A stretch of DNA of 18,047 nucleotides from assembly GCA_002722105.1 (NCBI GenBank), contig PBKF01000055.1, positions 1 to 18,047 on the forward strand, written 5' to 3'. Shown piece by piece: positions 7,380 to 15,770 of the stretch. The notes below the pieces were generated by a model. That model had not been told where the DNA came from. It did not search any database and saw only the letters and a list, made by a program, of their open reading frames with translations. Position 1 is the stretch's first letter. Each line of letters begins with the position of its first letter. This stretch comes from Fidelibacterota bacterium. Lineage in GTDB: Bacteria; Marinisomatota; Marinisomatia; Marinisomatales; UBA1611. Position numbers and translations under genes: made by a program.

Positions 7380-8270
7380 ATGAGTAGTGAAAAAATAAAA
7401 CCTAATAAAAATAATCCAATTGTTCTTTCAACGTGGGAAAATGGCTTACCTGGCAATGATGCTGCATGGGAAGTTCTTTCAAACGGAGGATCTTCCATGG
7501 ATGCAGTGGAGGCGGGAGCCAGAGTATCTGAAGCAGATTCAAAAAATACATCGGTAGGTTTTGGCGGTTTGCCAGATGAGAAAGGTAATGTTACACTGGA
7601 TGCGTGTATTATGGATTCGAATGGGAATGCTGGTTCAGTAGCATTTTTACAAAATATTAAACATCCTGTTTCTGTTGCACGAAAAGTAATGGAAGAGACA
7701 AAACATGTTATGCTGGTGGGCGAAGGTGCTCGGCAGTTTGCGGTATCAAGTGGTTTCAAAGAATTAGACTTATTAACTCCAGAATCAAAAAAAGCTTGGA
7801 AACAATGGAAAAAGAATCGCCGGGAGATAACACCCCATGAAACTCACGATACCATTTCTATTTTAGTTCAGGATAGGCAGGGCGATCTTGCAGGTGCTTG
7901 TACTACCAGTGGCTGGGCCTACAAACTCCATGGAAGGGTAGGAGATAGTCCAATTATTGGAGCCGGGCTCTTTGTAGATAATGATATTGGCTGTGCTGCT
8001 GCCACAGGGCTGGGTGAAGAAGTAATTAAAACAACCGGCAGTTTCTTGGTTGTGGAACTTATGAGGCAGGGTTATGATCCAACTGCTGCATGTGAAGGAG
8101 CTCTTAACCGTGTGATTAAAGCCCATAATGGGAATCCCAATTTTCAGATCGCTTATATAGCGATTCGTAAAGATGGTAAAACTGGTTCAGCCTGTATTAA
8201 AGGTACTTTCGATTATGCCTTGGCCAAAGGTAAAATAAATAAGCTCTACAAGATCAGTGGGATAATCTAA
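7380..8270 (+). CDS. Glycosylasparaginase / isoaspartyl peptidase-family Ntn hydrolase
   Basis: An N-terminal-nucleophile hydrolase of the glycosylasparaginase (AGA)/isoaspartyl peptidase family. Such precursors cleave themselves before a threonine, which becomes the nucleophile. Here the cleavage motif is THDTI (155-159) with Thr158, giving chains of about 157 and 139 residues. Other family blocks: GGSSMDAVEAG (37-47), VGFGGLPDEKG (59-69), CTTSGWAYK (174-182), GRVGDSPIIGAGLFVD (185-200) and ATGLGEEV (208-215). HDTI and the VGDSPIIGAG oxyanion/substrate block favour N4-(N-acetylglucosaminyl)-asparaginase over plant-type isoaspartyl peptidase, though either activity is possible. Family relatives are often periplasmic, consistent with the Tat-like leader found in frame just upstream and cut off by TGA. 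As sequenced, the ATG at 7380 would give a cytoplasmic enzyme. There is no clear ribosome site before this ATG. Confidence 0.82.
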   Translation: MSSEKIKPNKNNPIVLSTWENGLPGNDAAWEVLSNGGSSMDAVEAGARVSEADSKNTSVGFGGLPDEKGNVTLDACIMDSNGNAGSVAFLQNIKHPVSVARKVMEETKHVMLVGEGARQFAVSSGFKELDLLTPESKKAWKQWKKNRREITPHETHDTISILVQDRQGDLAGACTTSGWAYKLHGRVGDSPIIGAGLFVDNDIGCAAATGLGEEVIKTTGSFLVVELMRQGYDPTAACEGALNRVIKAHNGNPNFQIAYIAIRKDGKTGSACIKGTFDYALAKGKINKLYKISGII

Positions 8271-8347
8271 TTGTCTAATATAATATTGGAGATGAGAAGC
8301 ATAGAGTAAATATCTAGAAAAAGATCTGTATATACATCAAGGGTGCA

Positions 8348-8397
8348 ATATTGTTTATCTTTAAGTTTATTAATCTTCAAAATATGCTAAACAATAT
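8348..8397. repeat. 10-bp inverted repeat in convergent intergenic gap
   Basis: The gap 8271-8479 between two converging genes holds no credible gene. It contains exact arms atattgttta (8348-8357) and taaacaatat (8388-8397) around a 30-base AT-rich loop. The position suits a bidirectional transcription end, but the loop is long, G/C pairs are few and there is no T-run next to the stem. A chance match is possible in such AT-rich sequence. Confidence 0.3.
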
Positions 8398-8479
8398 CAA
8401 GTTATTTAGATAATGTAAGTTCAGTTATATTATGGATGAGCCGTTTATAGAGGTGGAAATGAAATTAATATTGAATATT

Positions 8480-10342
8480 TCAAGGAACATAGTCATCTAA
8501 ATACTTTAGCATTTTTGTCTGTTTTTTTAGCCATCCCAACCGAGTCTCCAATAATATGTAACGTATATCGTGGCGAAGGGCTGCCCATGATAGAGAGCCA
8601 TCATCTATTGGTTTCCATTTTTCCTGAAGCACAACATTATATGGTGACTTTGCCAGTATTTTGAAATCATTCGTGTTAGTGCAAAGGAAAAAATCTCTGG
8701 GGTTTTGATCTTCCTTAATTGATATAGAATCACTATTATCAATTTCTTTATGTACGTTGTAACCTCTAAAATTATTATGTATGGCCACAATCACACCTCC
8801 ATTTTGAGGAAAAATCTCTTCTAAAAATTCATTCCTTTCCTTATTGATATTAGTCAAAATTTCCTTTTTTTTAGTATTGGACCAATGGATGTTATATTTA
8901 TTAATGTTGTCCAATGTTCCATCTGATGAAAATATACGATTAGGATCAATAAGACCGCCATGATAATTTATTTCTCGATCATCATTTTGGATGAAATAAG
9001 CTGTCCCAGAACTATTTTTCATATGTGCATCTAGTGCCATATAAGCTGTTTTTTCATCACCATGGAACCAAATATATTTTCTGTCTCTATTGCCATTCTT
9101 CACTATATCAAACTTTATTCCTCCAATTTCAACTATCTTTTTTATTTCTTTTTCTATTTCTAGCATTTCATCTATATACTGGATTACTTCACGTAAGGTA
9201 ATTTTTGTTGCTTTATTTGCAACATCCCAATCCACAAGTCCGCCGATATGAATATGCCCGGCAGCAACACAATCCATTCCGAGTGAATCCAAAAATGTTT
9301 TATACCACACACCTTGATACCCAAGAATTTCAGATAAGTAGCCCATTGAGCTTTCATGATAATCCACATATGAATTGAGACCTAGTTCTGCCTCATTAAT
9401 GGATTTTACGATACGGCCTGTTGGTAGAGAAGAATAAAGTATTTTCTCATCATATAAATAGTTTTCTGATATATTTCCAATTGTATCATCTATCCAAAGA
9501 AAACGATTTGAATTATGCCATTCAAGCTCCCAACTGTAGTCTATATACCCTCTACTAAATGTAATAATTGCTACTGGATTCAGTAACTCTACAATGTCCC
9601 AAAAATTTTCAAAAGTCTTTTCAATATCTATTTCAAAAGCTCCTTTTCCTTTTCCACAATTTTCACAATCTTTTGGATCAAACTCTGGAAAATAGGAATA
9701 AATATCATAACCACGATTTTCCCAATTTTCTCCAATCCAACCATCTGGATTAGTTAAGAGGCTTTCACTGAATGGACGTATTGCTTCATTAGAAGGAGGC
9801 CAATAACCACATAACAAAATATTTTTACTATGAATAGATTTTTCAAGGTCGATTTTTGGTTTATCTAATACCATAGTTGAAGGGTATACAGAAGAGATTA
9901 GCTCTTTAAAGGGAAAAATTGGTTTGGTGCCAGACGGTACAGAAATTTCTATGAGAATTGATTGACTCTTTATTTGTCCAGTTACATTTGAACGATGATG
10001 TTGCATAATATTTTTTGTATAGGGTCCAACCCACCCACCTGTATTTAAATTAACTATATAGATAGAAGTACTATCGGTTAGGGCTGAATCAATAATCTTA
10101 AAATGAATGGACTTTTCATCATCTAATGATATTATTAAATGATAGATTTCTTTATTATTGTGTTCTGTTGGTTCTAAAAACTGAATCAAATCACTTGGGA
10201 AAGAGGAAGGCACATCCATTTTAAGTTGATGAATTTCATCACTTAATTTCATTTTCAAATAAATTGGTTCACCATATGGTATTTCTTGTCCCCAAACTTT
10301 TAAGCTAAATATCAAAAAAAGTATCAATTCGCGTTTGAGCAT
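8480..10342 (-). CDS. Secreted protein: pyroglutamyl-peptidase-like plus second hydrolase-like domain
   Basis: A 620-residue exported protein with no name I can give. Residues 1-19 form a signal peptide (KRELILFLIFSLKVWGQ). Residues about 20-165 are probably beta-rich. Residues about 172-392 resemble peptidase family C15 (pyroglutamyl peptidase I): KNILLCGYWPPSNEAIRPF (173-191), LPTGRIVKSINEA (306-318), then MGYLSEILGYQGVWYKTFL (333-351) and AGHIHIGGL (361-369). At the position of the C15 nucleophile (YLCN) it has YLSE, so Cys appears replaced by Ser337. Residues about 410-620 form a second domain: WFHGDEKTA (425-433), DPNRIFSSDGT (466-476), AIHNNFRGY (520-528), RDFF (549-552), NVVLQ (569-573) and YILLETRLG (595-603). 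His427, Glu430, His522 and Glu599 could be a metal-binding hydrolase set. It is last in the five-gene operon, 5 bases after the biotin ligase. Domain assignments are by eye and moderate. Confidence 0.6.
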   Translation of the reverse strand: MLKRELILFLIFSLKVWGQEIPYGEPIYLKMKLSDEIHQLKMDVPSSFPSDLIQFLEPTEHNNKEIYHLIISLDDEKSIHFKIIDSALTDSTSIYIVNLNTGGWVGPYTKNIMQHHRSNVTGQIKSQSILIEISVPSGTKPIFPFKELISSVYPSTMVLDKPKIDLEKSIHSKNILLCGYWPPSNEAIRPFSESLLTNPDGWIGENWENRGYDIYSYFPEFDPKDCENCGKGKGAFEIDIEKTFENFWDIVELLNPVAIITFSRGYIDYSWELEWHNSNRFLWIDDTIGNISENYLYDEKILYSSLPTGRIVKSINEAELGLNSYVDYHESSMGYLSEILGYQGVWYKTFLDSLGMDCVAAGHIHIGGLVDWDVANKATKITLREVIQYIDEMLEIEKEIKKIVEIGGIKFDIVKNGNRDRKYIWFHGDEKTAYMALDAHMKNSSGTAYFIQNDDREINYHGGLIDPNRIFSSDGTLDNINKYNIHWSNTKKKEILTNINKERNEFLEEIFPQNGGVIVAIHNNFRGYNVHKEIDNSDSISIKEDQNPRDFFLCTNTNDFKILAKSPYNVVLQEKWKPIDDGSLSWAALRHDIRYILLETRLGWLKKQTKMLKYLDDYVP

Positions 10343-10347
10343 AAATT

Positions 10348-11118
10348 CTAATCTAGAATAATGTTAGGGAAAAATTGATCATTTCCATCAAGTTCAATAC
10401 AGGCATGCCCTTTAAGATTTACTTTTTTAAACTGCCCTTTTAGTGAATTCCCATTATGCATAAAAGAGACAGTTTGATTAAGGTGCCCACAATAGTTTAT
10501 CCAATTCTCTATAATTTCATTAGAATTTTGCAGTATTTTTTCCCAGTACTGTTCAAAAAAAGTTGTATAAATTGCGCATACTAATTCACGTTGGTGCACA
10601 TTTCCTGTGACAATATTAAGAGATGTTGCTGTACTAACTAATTCACTAGGGAAATCTGTTTCAATTTCATTGATATTTAACCCGAGACCTATAACTATAG
10701 CTTGGACTTGTTGTCCCGAAATCCTACTCTCACATAGAATACCGCCTACTTTCTTTTGTTGAAATAAAATATCATTGGGCCATTTCAGATTCGGAGAAGA
10801 ACCGCGGTTTTCCAATGTTCTTGCAACAGCCACTCCCGCAGCCAGAGGCACAAGACTCGCATTTTCAATTGTGATTGAATCCATAAGAATAAGGGACATG
10901 GCCAATCCTTTACTTGGACTCATAAACCATGAATTTGTGCCACGACCTTTGCCTTTAAATTGATGATCTGTTATAACCATCATCCCATGTGTAGCTTCGC
11001 CAGAATCAATTAATTTCCAGGCTTCGTCATTTGTAGACCCCAGTCGATTATAATACTCAATCTGTTTTCCAAAGAGGTGTGTACGTAAGTTGGTTTGAAT
11101 CAGGTTTGTAAAGATCAT
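10348..11118 (-). CDS. birA: Biotin-protein ligase (biotin-[acetyl-CoA-carboxylase] ligase)
   Basis: A 256-residue biotin-protein ligase that makes biotinyl-5'-AMP and transfers biotin to the lysine of carboxyl-carrier proteins. Seen: RLGSTNDEAW (25-34) at the start of the catalytic domain, the biotin/ATP loop GKGRGTNSW (56-64; the usual GRGRxGRxW with several substitutions), KWPND (112-116), VGGIL (124-128) and GLGLNIN (144-150). A small C-terminal SH3-like domain follows from about 205. There is no N-terminal winged-helix DNA-binding domain, so it is an enzyme only and not a biotin-operon repressor. It overlaps the preceding PAP2-like gene by 4 bases and is followed after 5 bases by the secreted C15-like gene. 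Its presence in an operon with methylmalonyl-CoA mutase suggests a link to biotin-dependent propionyl-CoA carboxylase; that is inference. Confidence 0.87.
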   Translation of the reverse strand: MIFTNLIQTNLRTHLFGKQIEYYNRLGSTNDEAWKLIDSGEATHGMMVITDHQFKGKGRGTNSWFMSPSKGLAMSLILMDSITIENASLVPLAAGVAVARTLENRGSSPNLKWPNDILFQQKKVGGILCESRISGQQVQAIVIGLGLNINEIETDFPSELVSTATSLNIVTGNVHQRELVCAIYTTFFEQYWEKILQNSNEIIENWINYCGHLNQTVSFMHNGNSLKGQFKKVNLKGHACIELDGNDQFFPNIILD

Positions 11119-11699
11119 GTCTTTAAAAATAGGTAGGTTAATTCAGTATAGGCTAATCCAATAGACAAAGCTATGCCTGCTATCACTTGTGTAGGAGTGT
11201 GAGCTTTTAATATTATGCGAGAAATACAAACCAATATCATGGATACGCTCATTATGACTGGTTCTTGAATTCCAAAAATCCATAGAGCAACAAGAGGCCC
11301 ACCAAGTCCAATAGCATGGATTGAAATTTTCCAATACCGAGTAATAAGCCATACAATCGCAGTATTTAAGGCATAACAGAACATAAGTCCTTGAACCAAA
11401 ATCGGTGCCTGAAGATATTTTAATAGAAAAAATCCAAAACTATAATAAATGGTACCATATACTAATGGTTGAACCCGTTGCTCACGGATAGATGCATCAA
11501 AATCTGAAATTTCCCCTTCTTTTTTTAAAAATAATACTGTAGCAATAGTTAGCAGTGTAGTGAATAGGAAAGAAATAAAAAAGATTAGATGTGGATTCGA
11601 ATTATTATCGCTACCGTAAACTAATACTCCAAATGTAAATGCTGCTACTACCATTGGATGAAAAAGAATTGAAAAAAAATTAGCTAGTTTTAACAGCAT
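11115..11699 (-). CDS. PAP2-like integral membrane protein
   Basis: A 194-residue protein with about six hydrophobic segments (roughly 9-29, 38-58, 79-95, 98-120, 131-160, 170-192). It resembles a divergent branch of the PAP2 phosphatase superfamily. The motif-1-like segment is DFDASIREQRVQPL (67-80), not a strict KxxxxxxRP. The motif-2 position reads KISIHAIGLGGP (124-135, with His128 like the His of PSGH). Motif 3 is SRIILKAHTPTQVIAG (160-175, with Arg161 and His167). In PAP2 enzymes these residues dephosphorylate lipid phosphates at the membrane surface. With weak motif 1 the activity is uncertain. It sits 3 bases after the mutase stop and overlaps the biotin ligase start by 4, so it is part of the same transcript. 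Confidence 0.62.
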   Translation of the reverse strand: MLLKLANFFSILFHPMVVAAFTFGVLVYGSDNNSNPHLIFFISFLFTTLLTIATVLFLKKEGEISDFDASIREQRVQPLVYGTIYYSFGFFLLKYLQAPILVQGLMFCYALNTAIVWLITRYWKISIHAIGLGGPLVALWIFGIQEPVIMSVSMILVCISRIILKAHTPTQVIAGIALSIGLAYTELTYLFLKT

Positions 11700-11702
11700 G
11701 AA

Positions 11703-13196
11703 TCATATATTCCCATATTCACCAAACACTTCACGAAAAGTATCCGCTATCTCACCCAATGTACAATCATTTTTAATACAATTAATTATAACTGGTATTA
11801 CATTTTGATCTGTTTCAGCAGCGGATTTTAAATTCGCTATTTGTTTCTTAACCTGATCATTATTTCGCGTCTGCTTTAATTTCTTTATCGATGCAATTTG
11901 TTTATTAACTTTTTCTGTATCAATTTTTAAGAGCTCCGGTTCAATCTCTTCCTGATTTTCATATTTATTTACTCCAACAATGATCTTTTCTTTTGTATCA
12001 ATTTTTTTCTGATAATTATAAGCACTGCTTGTAATTTCATTCTGAGTCCAACCCATCTCTATGGCTGGGACAGCTCCACCTATTAGATCTATTTCTTCAA
12101 TAATTCTGAAGGATTCCTTTACGAAATTTTCAGTCATTTCTTCTATCACAAAACTCCCACCAAATGGATCAGGATATTGAGGAACGCCGCTTTCTTCAGC
12201 AATGATTTGCTGTGTTCTTAATGCTAATTTAACAGCTTCATCAGTCGGCAATGCCAAAGCTTCGTCCCGACTATTTGTGTGTAGAGATTGAGTACCACCT
12301 AAGACTGCTGATAAGGCTTGAATGGTTGTCCTAACCACATTATTATTAATTTGTGTAGCAGTGAGAGTTGATCCACCGGTTTGAGTATGGAACCGACATA
12401 AAAGAGCTTTATGATTTTTAACTCCAAATCGTTTTGTCAAAATCGTAGCCCATAATTTCCTTGCAGCACGAAACTTTGCGATCTCTTCTAGAAAACCATT
12501 GTGAGCATTAAAGAAAAAAGATAATCTTGAAGCAAACTTATTAGGGTCTAATCCTTTTTCAATTGCGGCTTGAACGTATGCAATTGCATTAGCAAATGTA
12601 AAAGCTAATTCCTGTACAGCAGTACTACCAGCTTCTCGAATATGATATCCAGAAATAGAAATTGTATTCCATTGAGGAATATGTTCTGAACAAAATTCAA
12701 AAATATCTGTAGTTAGTCGCATAGAAGCAGCTGGAGGATAAATATAGGTTCCGCGAGCAATATATTCCTTTAAGATATCATTTTGAATTGTCCCTTTGAT
12801 CTTGGTAGGAGTAACACCTTGTTTTTCTGCAGTAGCTATATAGAGCGCCAATAATATAGGTGCAGTTGCATTGATTGTCATGGAAGTAGAAACTTGGTCC
12901 AACGGAATGTTTTTAAAAAGTATTTCCATATTTTGTAGGCTGGAAATAGGTACCCCTACTTTACCAACCTCGCCTGTGGCTAAAGGATGATCAGAATCGT
13001 AACCGATCTGTGTTGGAAGATCAAATGCAACTGATAAGCCCATTACACCATTTTCTAATAAGTATTTGTAGCGGTTATTTGATTCTTCTGCAGAAGTAAA
13101 GCCGGCATATTGACGTATTGTCCACAGCCTTTCTTTGTACATATCTTGATATATGCCCCGGGTGAAAGGAAATTGGCCTGGCTTTAACTTATTCAT
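11703..13196 (-). CDS. Methylmalonyl-CoA mutase, catalytic (large) subunit without B12 domain
   Basis: The substrate-binding TIM-barrel subunit of B12-dependent methylmalonyl-CoA mutase, interconverting (R)-methylmalonyl-CoA and succinyl-CoA. PFTRGIY (10-16) opens the domain. Substrate residues identify the type: Tyr30 in RQYAGF, and [14 protein letters not shown] (135-148), with Arg148 at the position that grips the methylmalonyl carboxylate. Isobutyryl-CoA mutases instead have Phe and Gln there. [11 protein letters not shown] (180-190) supplies the conserved Tyr-His pair. The chain ends at residue 497 with no DxHxxG cobalamin domain, so a separate B12 subunit must exist elsewhere. Only about 6 residues precede PGQFPFTRG, against tens in many homologues. 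An in-frame TAA at 13215-13217 excludes a longer start, so this short N-terminus is real as sequenced. The start overlaps the J-domain gene stop (ATGA). Confidence 0.88.
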   Translation of the reverse strand: MNKLKPGQFPFTRGIYQDMYKERLWTIRQYAGFTSAEESNNRYKYLLENGVMGLSVAFDLPTQIGYDSDHPLATGEVGKVGVPISSLQNMEILFKNIPLDQVSTSMTINATAPILLALYIATAEKQGVTPTKIKGTIQNDILKEYIARGTYIYPPAASMRLTTDIFEFCSEHIPQWNTISISGYHIREAGSTAVQELAFTFANAIAYVQAAIEKGLDPNKFASRLSFFFNAHNGFLEEIAKFRAARKLWATILTKRFGVKNHKALLCRFHTQTGGSTLTATQINNNVVRTTIQALSAVLGGTQSLHTNSRDEALALPTDEAVKLALRTQQIIAEESGVPQYPDPFGGSFVIEEMTENFVKESFRIIEEIDLIGGAVPAIEMGWTQNEITSSAYNYQKKIDTKEKIIVGVNKYENQEEIEPELLKIDTEKVNKQIASIKKLKQTRNNDQVKKQIANLKSAAETDQNVIPVIINCIKNDCTLGEIADTFREVFGEYGNI

Positions 13197-13930
13197 GTCA
13201 TTCCTCGGTCTTTTTTAATTTGCTGGTATGCATCATTTACAGCTTTGAATTTTTCTTCTGCTAATTTTTGCATTTCTTCACCAAGATGAGCTACTTTGTC
13301 TGGATGGTATTTATTGGCCATTTTTCTATAGGCTTTTTTTACATCACTATCAGAAGCAGACTTCTTAATCTCCAAAATTTTATAATTCGAAGATTCATCC
13401 TTCAAAAACATGGCTTTCAAGGATTCAACATCATTTTTATTAATATTCAGATAGTTTGCAATAGTATAAATAACTCGAACTTCATCAGGGTGTACGTGAC
13501 CATCAGCTGCTGAAAGTCCAAAAAGCACATGGATCAATTCTAATCTACTAGGATGATCCATGGAGCGCTGTATCTGGTTGCATACATCCTTCAATGGGTA
13601 ATCTTGCTCAAGAATATCCTTAAAAAGTGTCATCAATTCCCTAGTTTGGTGTAGACCAAACTGCTGTTTAAGAAAGTTTTTCACATAGTCTAATTCTGAT
13701 TTTAATAGTTTGCCATCCGCTTTCATTACTTTTGCAAATAAAACCAGAATTGTAACAACAAAATCAGCAGGCCTGGTTTGGGTGTATTGGCGTCTGCTCC
13801 TCGTGGATCCAATCCACTGAGAAGATTGTTCATCGGTCATTGAAGCAAAGGTATACCCTAAAATAGCACCTATGGGTCCACCCATGACCCAGCCTAAGCC
13901 ACCCCATAACCATTTTTTATTTATAGGCAT
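13193..13930 (-). CDS. TerB/J-domain membrane co-chaperone (DjlA-like)
   Basis: A 245-residue protein with a glycine-rich hydrophobic N-terminal segment (about 9-29, [16 protein letters not shown]) likely to insert in the membrane, a TerB-like helical domain (about 55-175) containing two similar halves with KADGKL (70-75) and AADGHV (141-146), and a C-terminal J domain (about 182-241) with the essential HPD at 209-211 in KYHPDKVAH. This order matches DjlA, a membrane-tethered partner that stimulates DnaK ATPase. The role is probably to recruit DnaK to membrane-associated clients; the client is unknown. It is the first gene of the minus-strand operon. A GGG-rich stretch just upstream of the ATG could serve as a weak ribosome site. 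Its stop overlaps the mutase start by 4 bases. Confidence 0.82.
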   Translation of the reverse strand: MPINKKWLWGGLGWVMGGPIGAILGYTFASMTDEQSSQWIGSTRSRRQYTQTRPADFVVTILVLFAKVMKADGKLLKSELDYVKNFLKQQFGLHQTRELMTLFKDILEQDYPLKDVCNQIQRSMDHPSRLELIHVLFGLSAADGHVHPDEVRVIYTIANYLNINKNDVESLKAMFLKDESSNYKILEIKKSASDSDVKKAYRKMANKYHPDKVAHLGEEMQKLAEEKFKAVNDAYQQIKKDRGMT

Positions 13931-14048
13931 AAAAACCCTTTAAATGGAATAAAGTAAATATGATTGAAAACTAATCCTAAATTTATCCGTTAAACTATAA
14001 TAGTTCACAGGAGTTTTAAGATCAAGCAACATAGGGTATATTCCACCC
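13931..14048. promoter_or_regulatory. Divergent promoter region between two operons
   Basis: This 118-base gap separates two operons transcribed away from each other, so promoters for both are expected here. On the + strand a perfect TATAAT -10 box lies at 13996-14001, about 48 bases before the ATG at 14049, but no convincing -35 is found 16-18 bases upstream. An AGGAG at 14010-14014 is too far from the ATG to act as its ribosome site. Confidence 0.4.
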
Positions 14049-14591
14049 ATGGAAATCCCACTGCGAATTAGAATTCTTCTCTGGTGGAAGATTATCTTTA
14101 GAAGAAAAAATAATCAATCAGAATTGGTAAAAATTGGAGAAAATGGACAGGGTGTAGCCACAATATTATTTTTGTTACCTGCAGAAAAAGAATATGCCCA
14201 AATCGCAGGATATTTTGTTAAAGAGGATTTTGATAATCAATTGCGACAAATTCATTATGTAGTTCATAAAAATGGGTTGAGATTTTATCCAGATCAGTTA
14301 AAACCAAATATTATTACATTTAATGATAAAGATTTAAATTTTCTCGGAGGATTGGTATCAAAATCAATTTTAGACCGTATCCGGTCCATTGAATATGATG
14401 CACTGGTGGATCTTAATCAATCATTAGATCAGACATTGTCTCTTTTATCTTTGGAGTTGGATATTCCGGTTAAAATTGGTTTTCAATCACCCATTTCAGA
14501 TAAACTTTATACCCTTGAAATTCAAAAATCAACAAAAGGATTTTTAGAACAGACTTATGAAACTATTGAACGTTTATTGGGTTTAGTATGA
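14049..14591 (+). CDS. Small protein resembling half of a family-9 glycosyltransferase
   Basis: A 180-residue protein that I cannot name. It starts with a basic, hydrophobic segment (RIRILLWWKIIFRRKN, 6-21) that may sit on the membrane. The centre has alternating strands and helices. The stretch IEYDALVDLNQS (113-124), followed by a helix and DIPVKIGFQSP (138-148), resembles the YDLVIDL...RIGF pattern in heptosyltransferase-type (GT9) proteins and small Bacteroidetes DUF proteins. At 180 residues it is about half the usual GT9 length and the second, nucleotide-sugar-binding lobe is absent, so an independent transferase is unlikely. Its stop overlaps the next start (ATGA), so it is probably a translationally coupled partner of the sugar-nucleotidyltransferase-like gene. 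An in-frame TAG at 14001 limits extension. Confidence 0.5.
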   Translation: MEIPLRIRILLWWKIIFRRKNNQSELVKIGENGQGVATILFLLPAEKEYAQIAGYFVKEDFDNQLRQIHYVVHKNGLRFYPDQLKPNIITFNDKDLNFLGGLVSKSILDRIRSIEYDALVDLNQSLDQTLSLLSLELDIPVKIGFQSPISDKLYTLEIQKSTKGFLEQTYETIERLLGLV

Positions 14592-15721
14592 GAATGATAT
14601 TATTTGAAGATCAGTATACACCTAATTTGGAACCGATTATAATGACGCGACCCGTTTTTGATCTCCGATTTGGGTCAAATACGCTTTTAAATCGTGTTGC
14701 GAAAATATGTTCAGAGGATATAATTAGTTTTTGGGTCAGGGACGAGCTTTTAGAACGAACTGCTGAAATATATCCAGACGCAATAATCAATAAAGCCCCC
14801 AACGAAGAAACTCTTTGGCTGAATGCTCGAGTTTTATGGACGAAGAAATTGATATCAGATTTAAAAAATTCTTCAGCAGGTATTTTCATGAATGGCAATA
14901 ATTTAATTGGTGCAAAATTATCAAAGTCTGTCGCTGAAGAATGGCTTAAATCTGGTGGACCATTATCTTTTTTCCCACCGGAGGGGGAAGTTCACCACAT
15001 TGATGATACAATTTTAATTAATTATTTATGGGATTTATTAGCATTAATTCCTAAGGCTGTAGAAGAATCAAAGATATCTAATTATATCTCACCAAAATTG
15101 AAATATGTCATTATTGATGAAAGTGAAGCTGATGTTTTTATAGATGAAGATGTAATAGTTGAACCATTCTCTTACCTCAAAGGTCCTCTTTACATTGGAA
15201 AAAAAAGTATTATTTCATCGCATTCTAAAATCAGGAATTCAGTAATCGGATCCGAATGTAAAATTGGAGGTGAGGTTAGTGGCACGATCATTCAAGGTAA
15301 TACGAATAAAGTACATGATGGGTTCCTCGGAGACAGTTATTTAGGTGAATGGGTTAATCTTGGCGCGGGGACAACCAACAGTAATTTAAAAAATAATTAC
15401 CAGCCTGTAGTTATGCAAGTAAATAAAGAGCTAGTCCGATCAGAACGCCAATTTTTGGGATCAGTGATTGGAGATCATTCCAAAACAGCTATCGGTACTC
15501 AACTAAATACAGGTACAAATATTGGTGTTGGCTGTAATATTATGGCACAGACTTTTTCGGATCGCCATATTCCTTCGTTTACATTTTTCGATCAAGGGAA
15601 ATATCAAGAAATAAATTTTAATAAATTTATTCAAACGGCAGAAATAGTGAAAAACCGTCGAAAGAAATCCCTAAAACCCTGTGAAAAAAAATTATTAGAA
15701 ACCTTATTTTTATCTCGGTAA
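14588..15721 (+). CDS. GlmU-like sugar nucleotidyltransferase with beta-helix domain
   Basis: A 377-residue protein of the GlmU-like family. The N-terminal part (about 1-165) begins MRMILFEDQYTPNLEPIIMTRPVFDLRFG, of the PF13562-type nucleotidyltransferase domain, and lacks the classic GxGxR-K NTP loop of GlmU. The C-terminal part (about 173-325) is a left-handed beta-helix of hexapeptide repeats: VFIDEDVIVEP, LYIGKKSII, SVIGSECKIGG, and FLGDSYLGEWVNLGAGTTNSNL (246-267), which parallels the GlmU acetyltransferase stretch with its GAGT motif. The likely role is nucleotidyl and/or acetyl transfer to a sugar phosphate for envelope polysaccharides. It starts 4 bases inside the preceding gene. The missing canonical loop makes UDP-GlcNAc synthesis as such uncertain. 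Confidence 0.75.
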   Translation: MRMILFEDQYTPNLEPIIMTRPVFDLRFGSNTLLNRVAKICSEDIISFWVRDELLERTAEIYPDAIINKAPNEETLWLNARVLWTKKLISDLKNSSAGIFMNGNNLIGAKLSKSVAEEWLKSGGPLSFFPPEGEVHHIDDTILINYLWDLLALIPKAVEESKISNYISPKLKYVIIDESEADVFIDEDVIVEPFSYLKGPLYIGKKSIISSHSKIRNSVIGSECKIGGEVSGTIIQGNTNKVHDGFLGDSYLGEWVNLGAGTTNSNLKNNYQPVVMQVNKELVRSERQFLGSVIGDHSKTAIGTQLNTGTNIGVGCNIMAQTFSDRHIPSFTFFDQGKYQEINFNKFIQTAEIVKNRRKKSLKPCEKKLLETLFLSR

Positions 15722-15770
15722 AAGCCAACTCATCAATTATATTATCCGCCGATTTTAGAGGGAAAAACAA

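Noticed and set aside
8432..8500. 22-codon ORF starting ATG GAT GAG on the + strand in the convergent gap
   Set aside because: Too short, no convincing ribosome site, and it overlaps the 3' end of the convergent minus-strand gene; probably chance.
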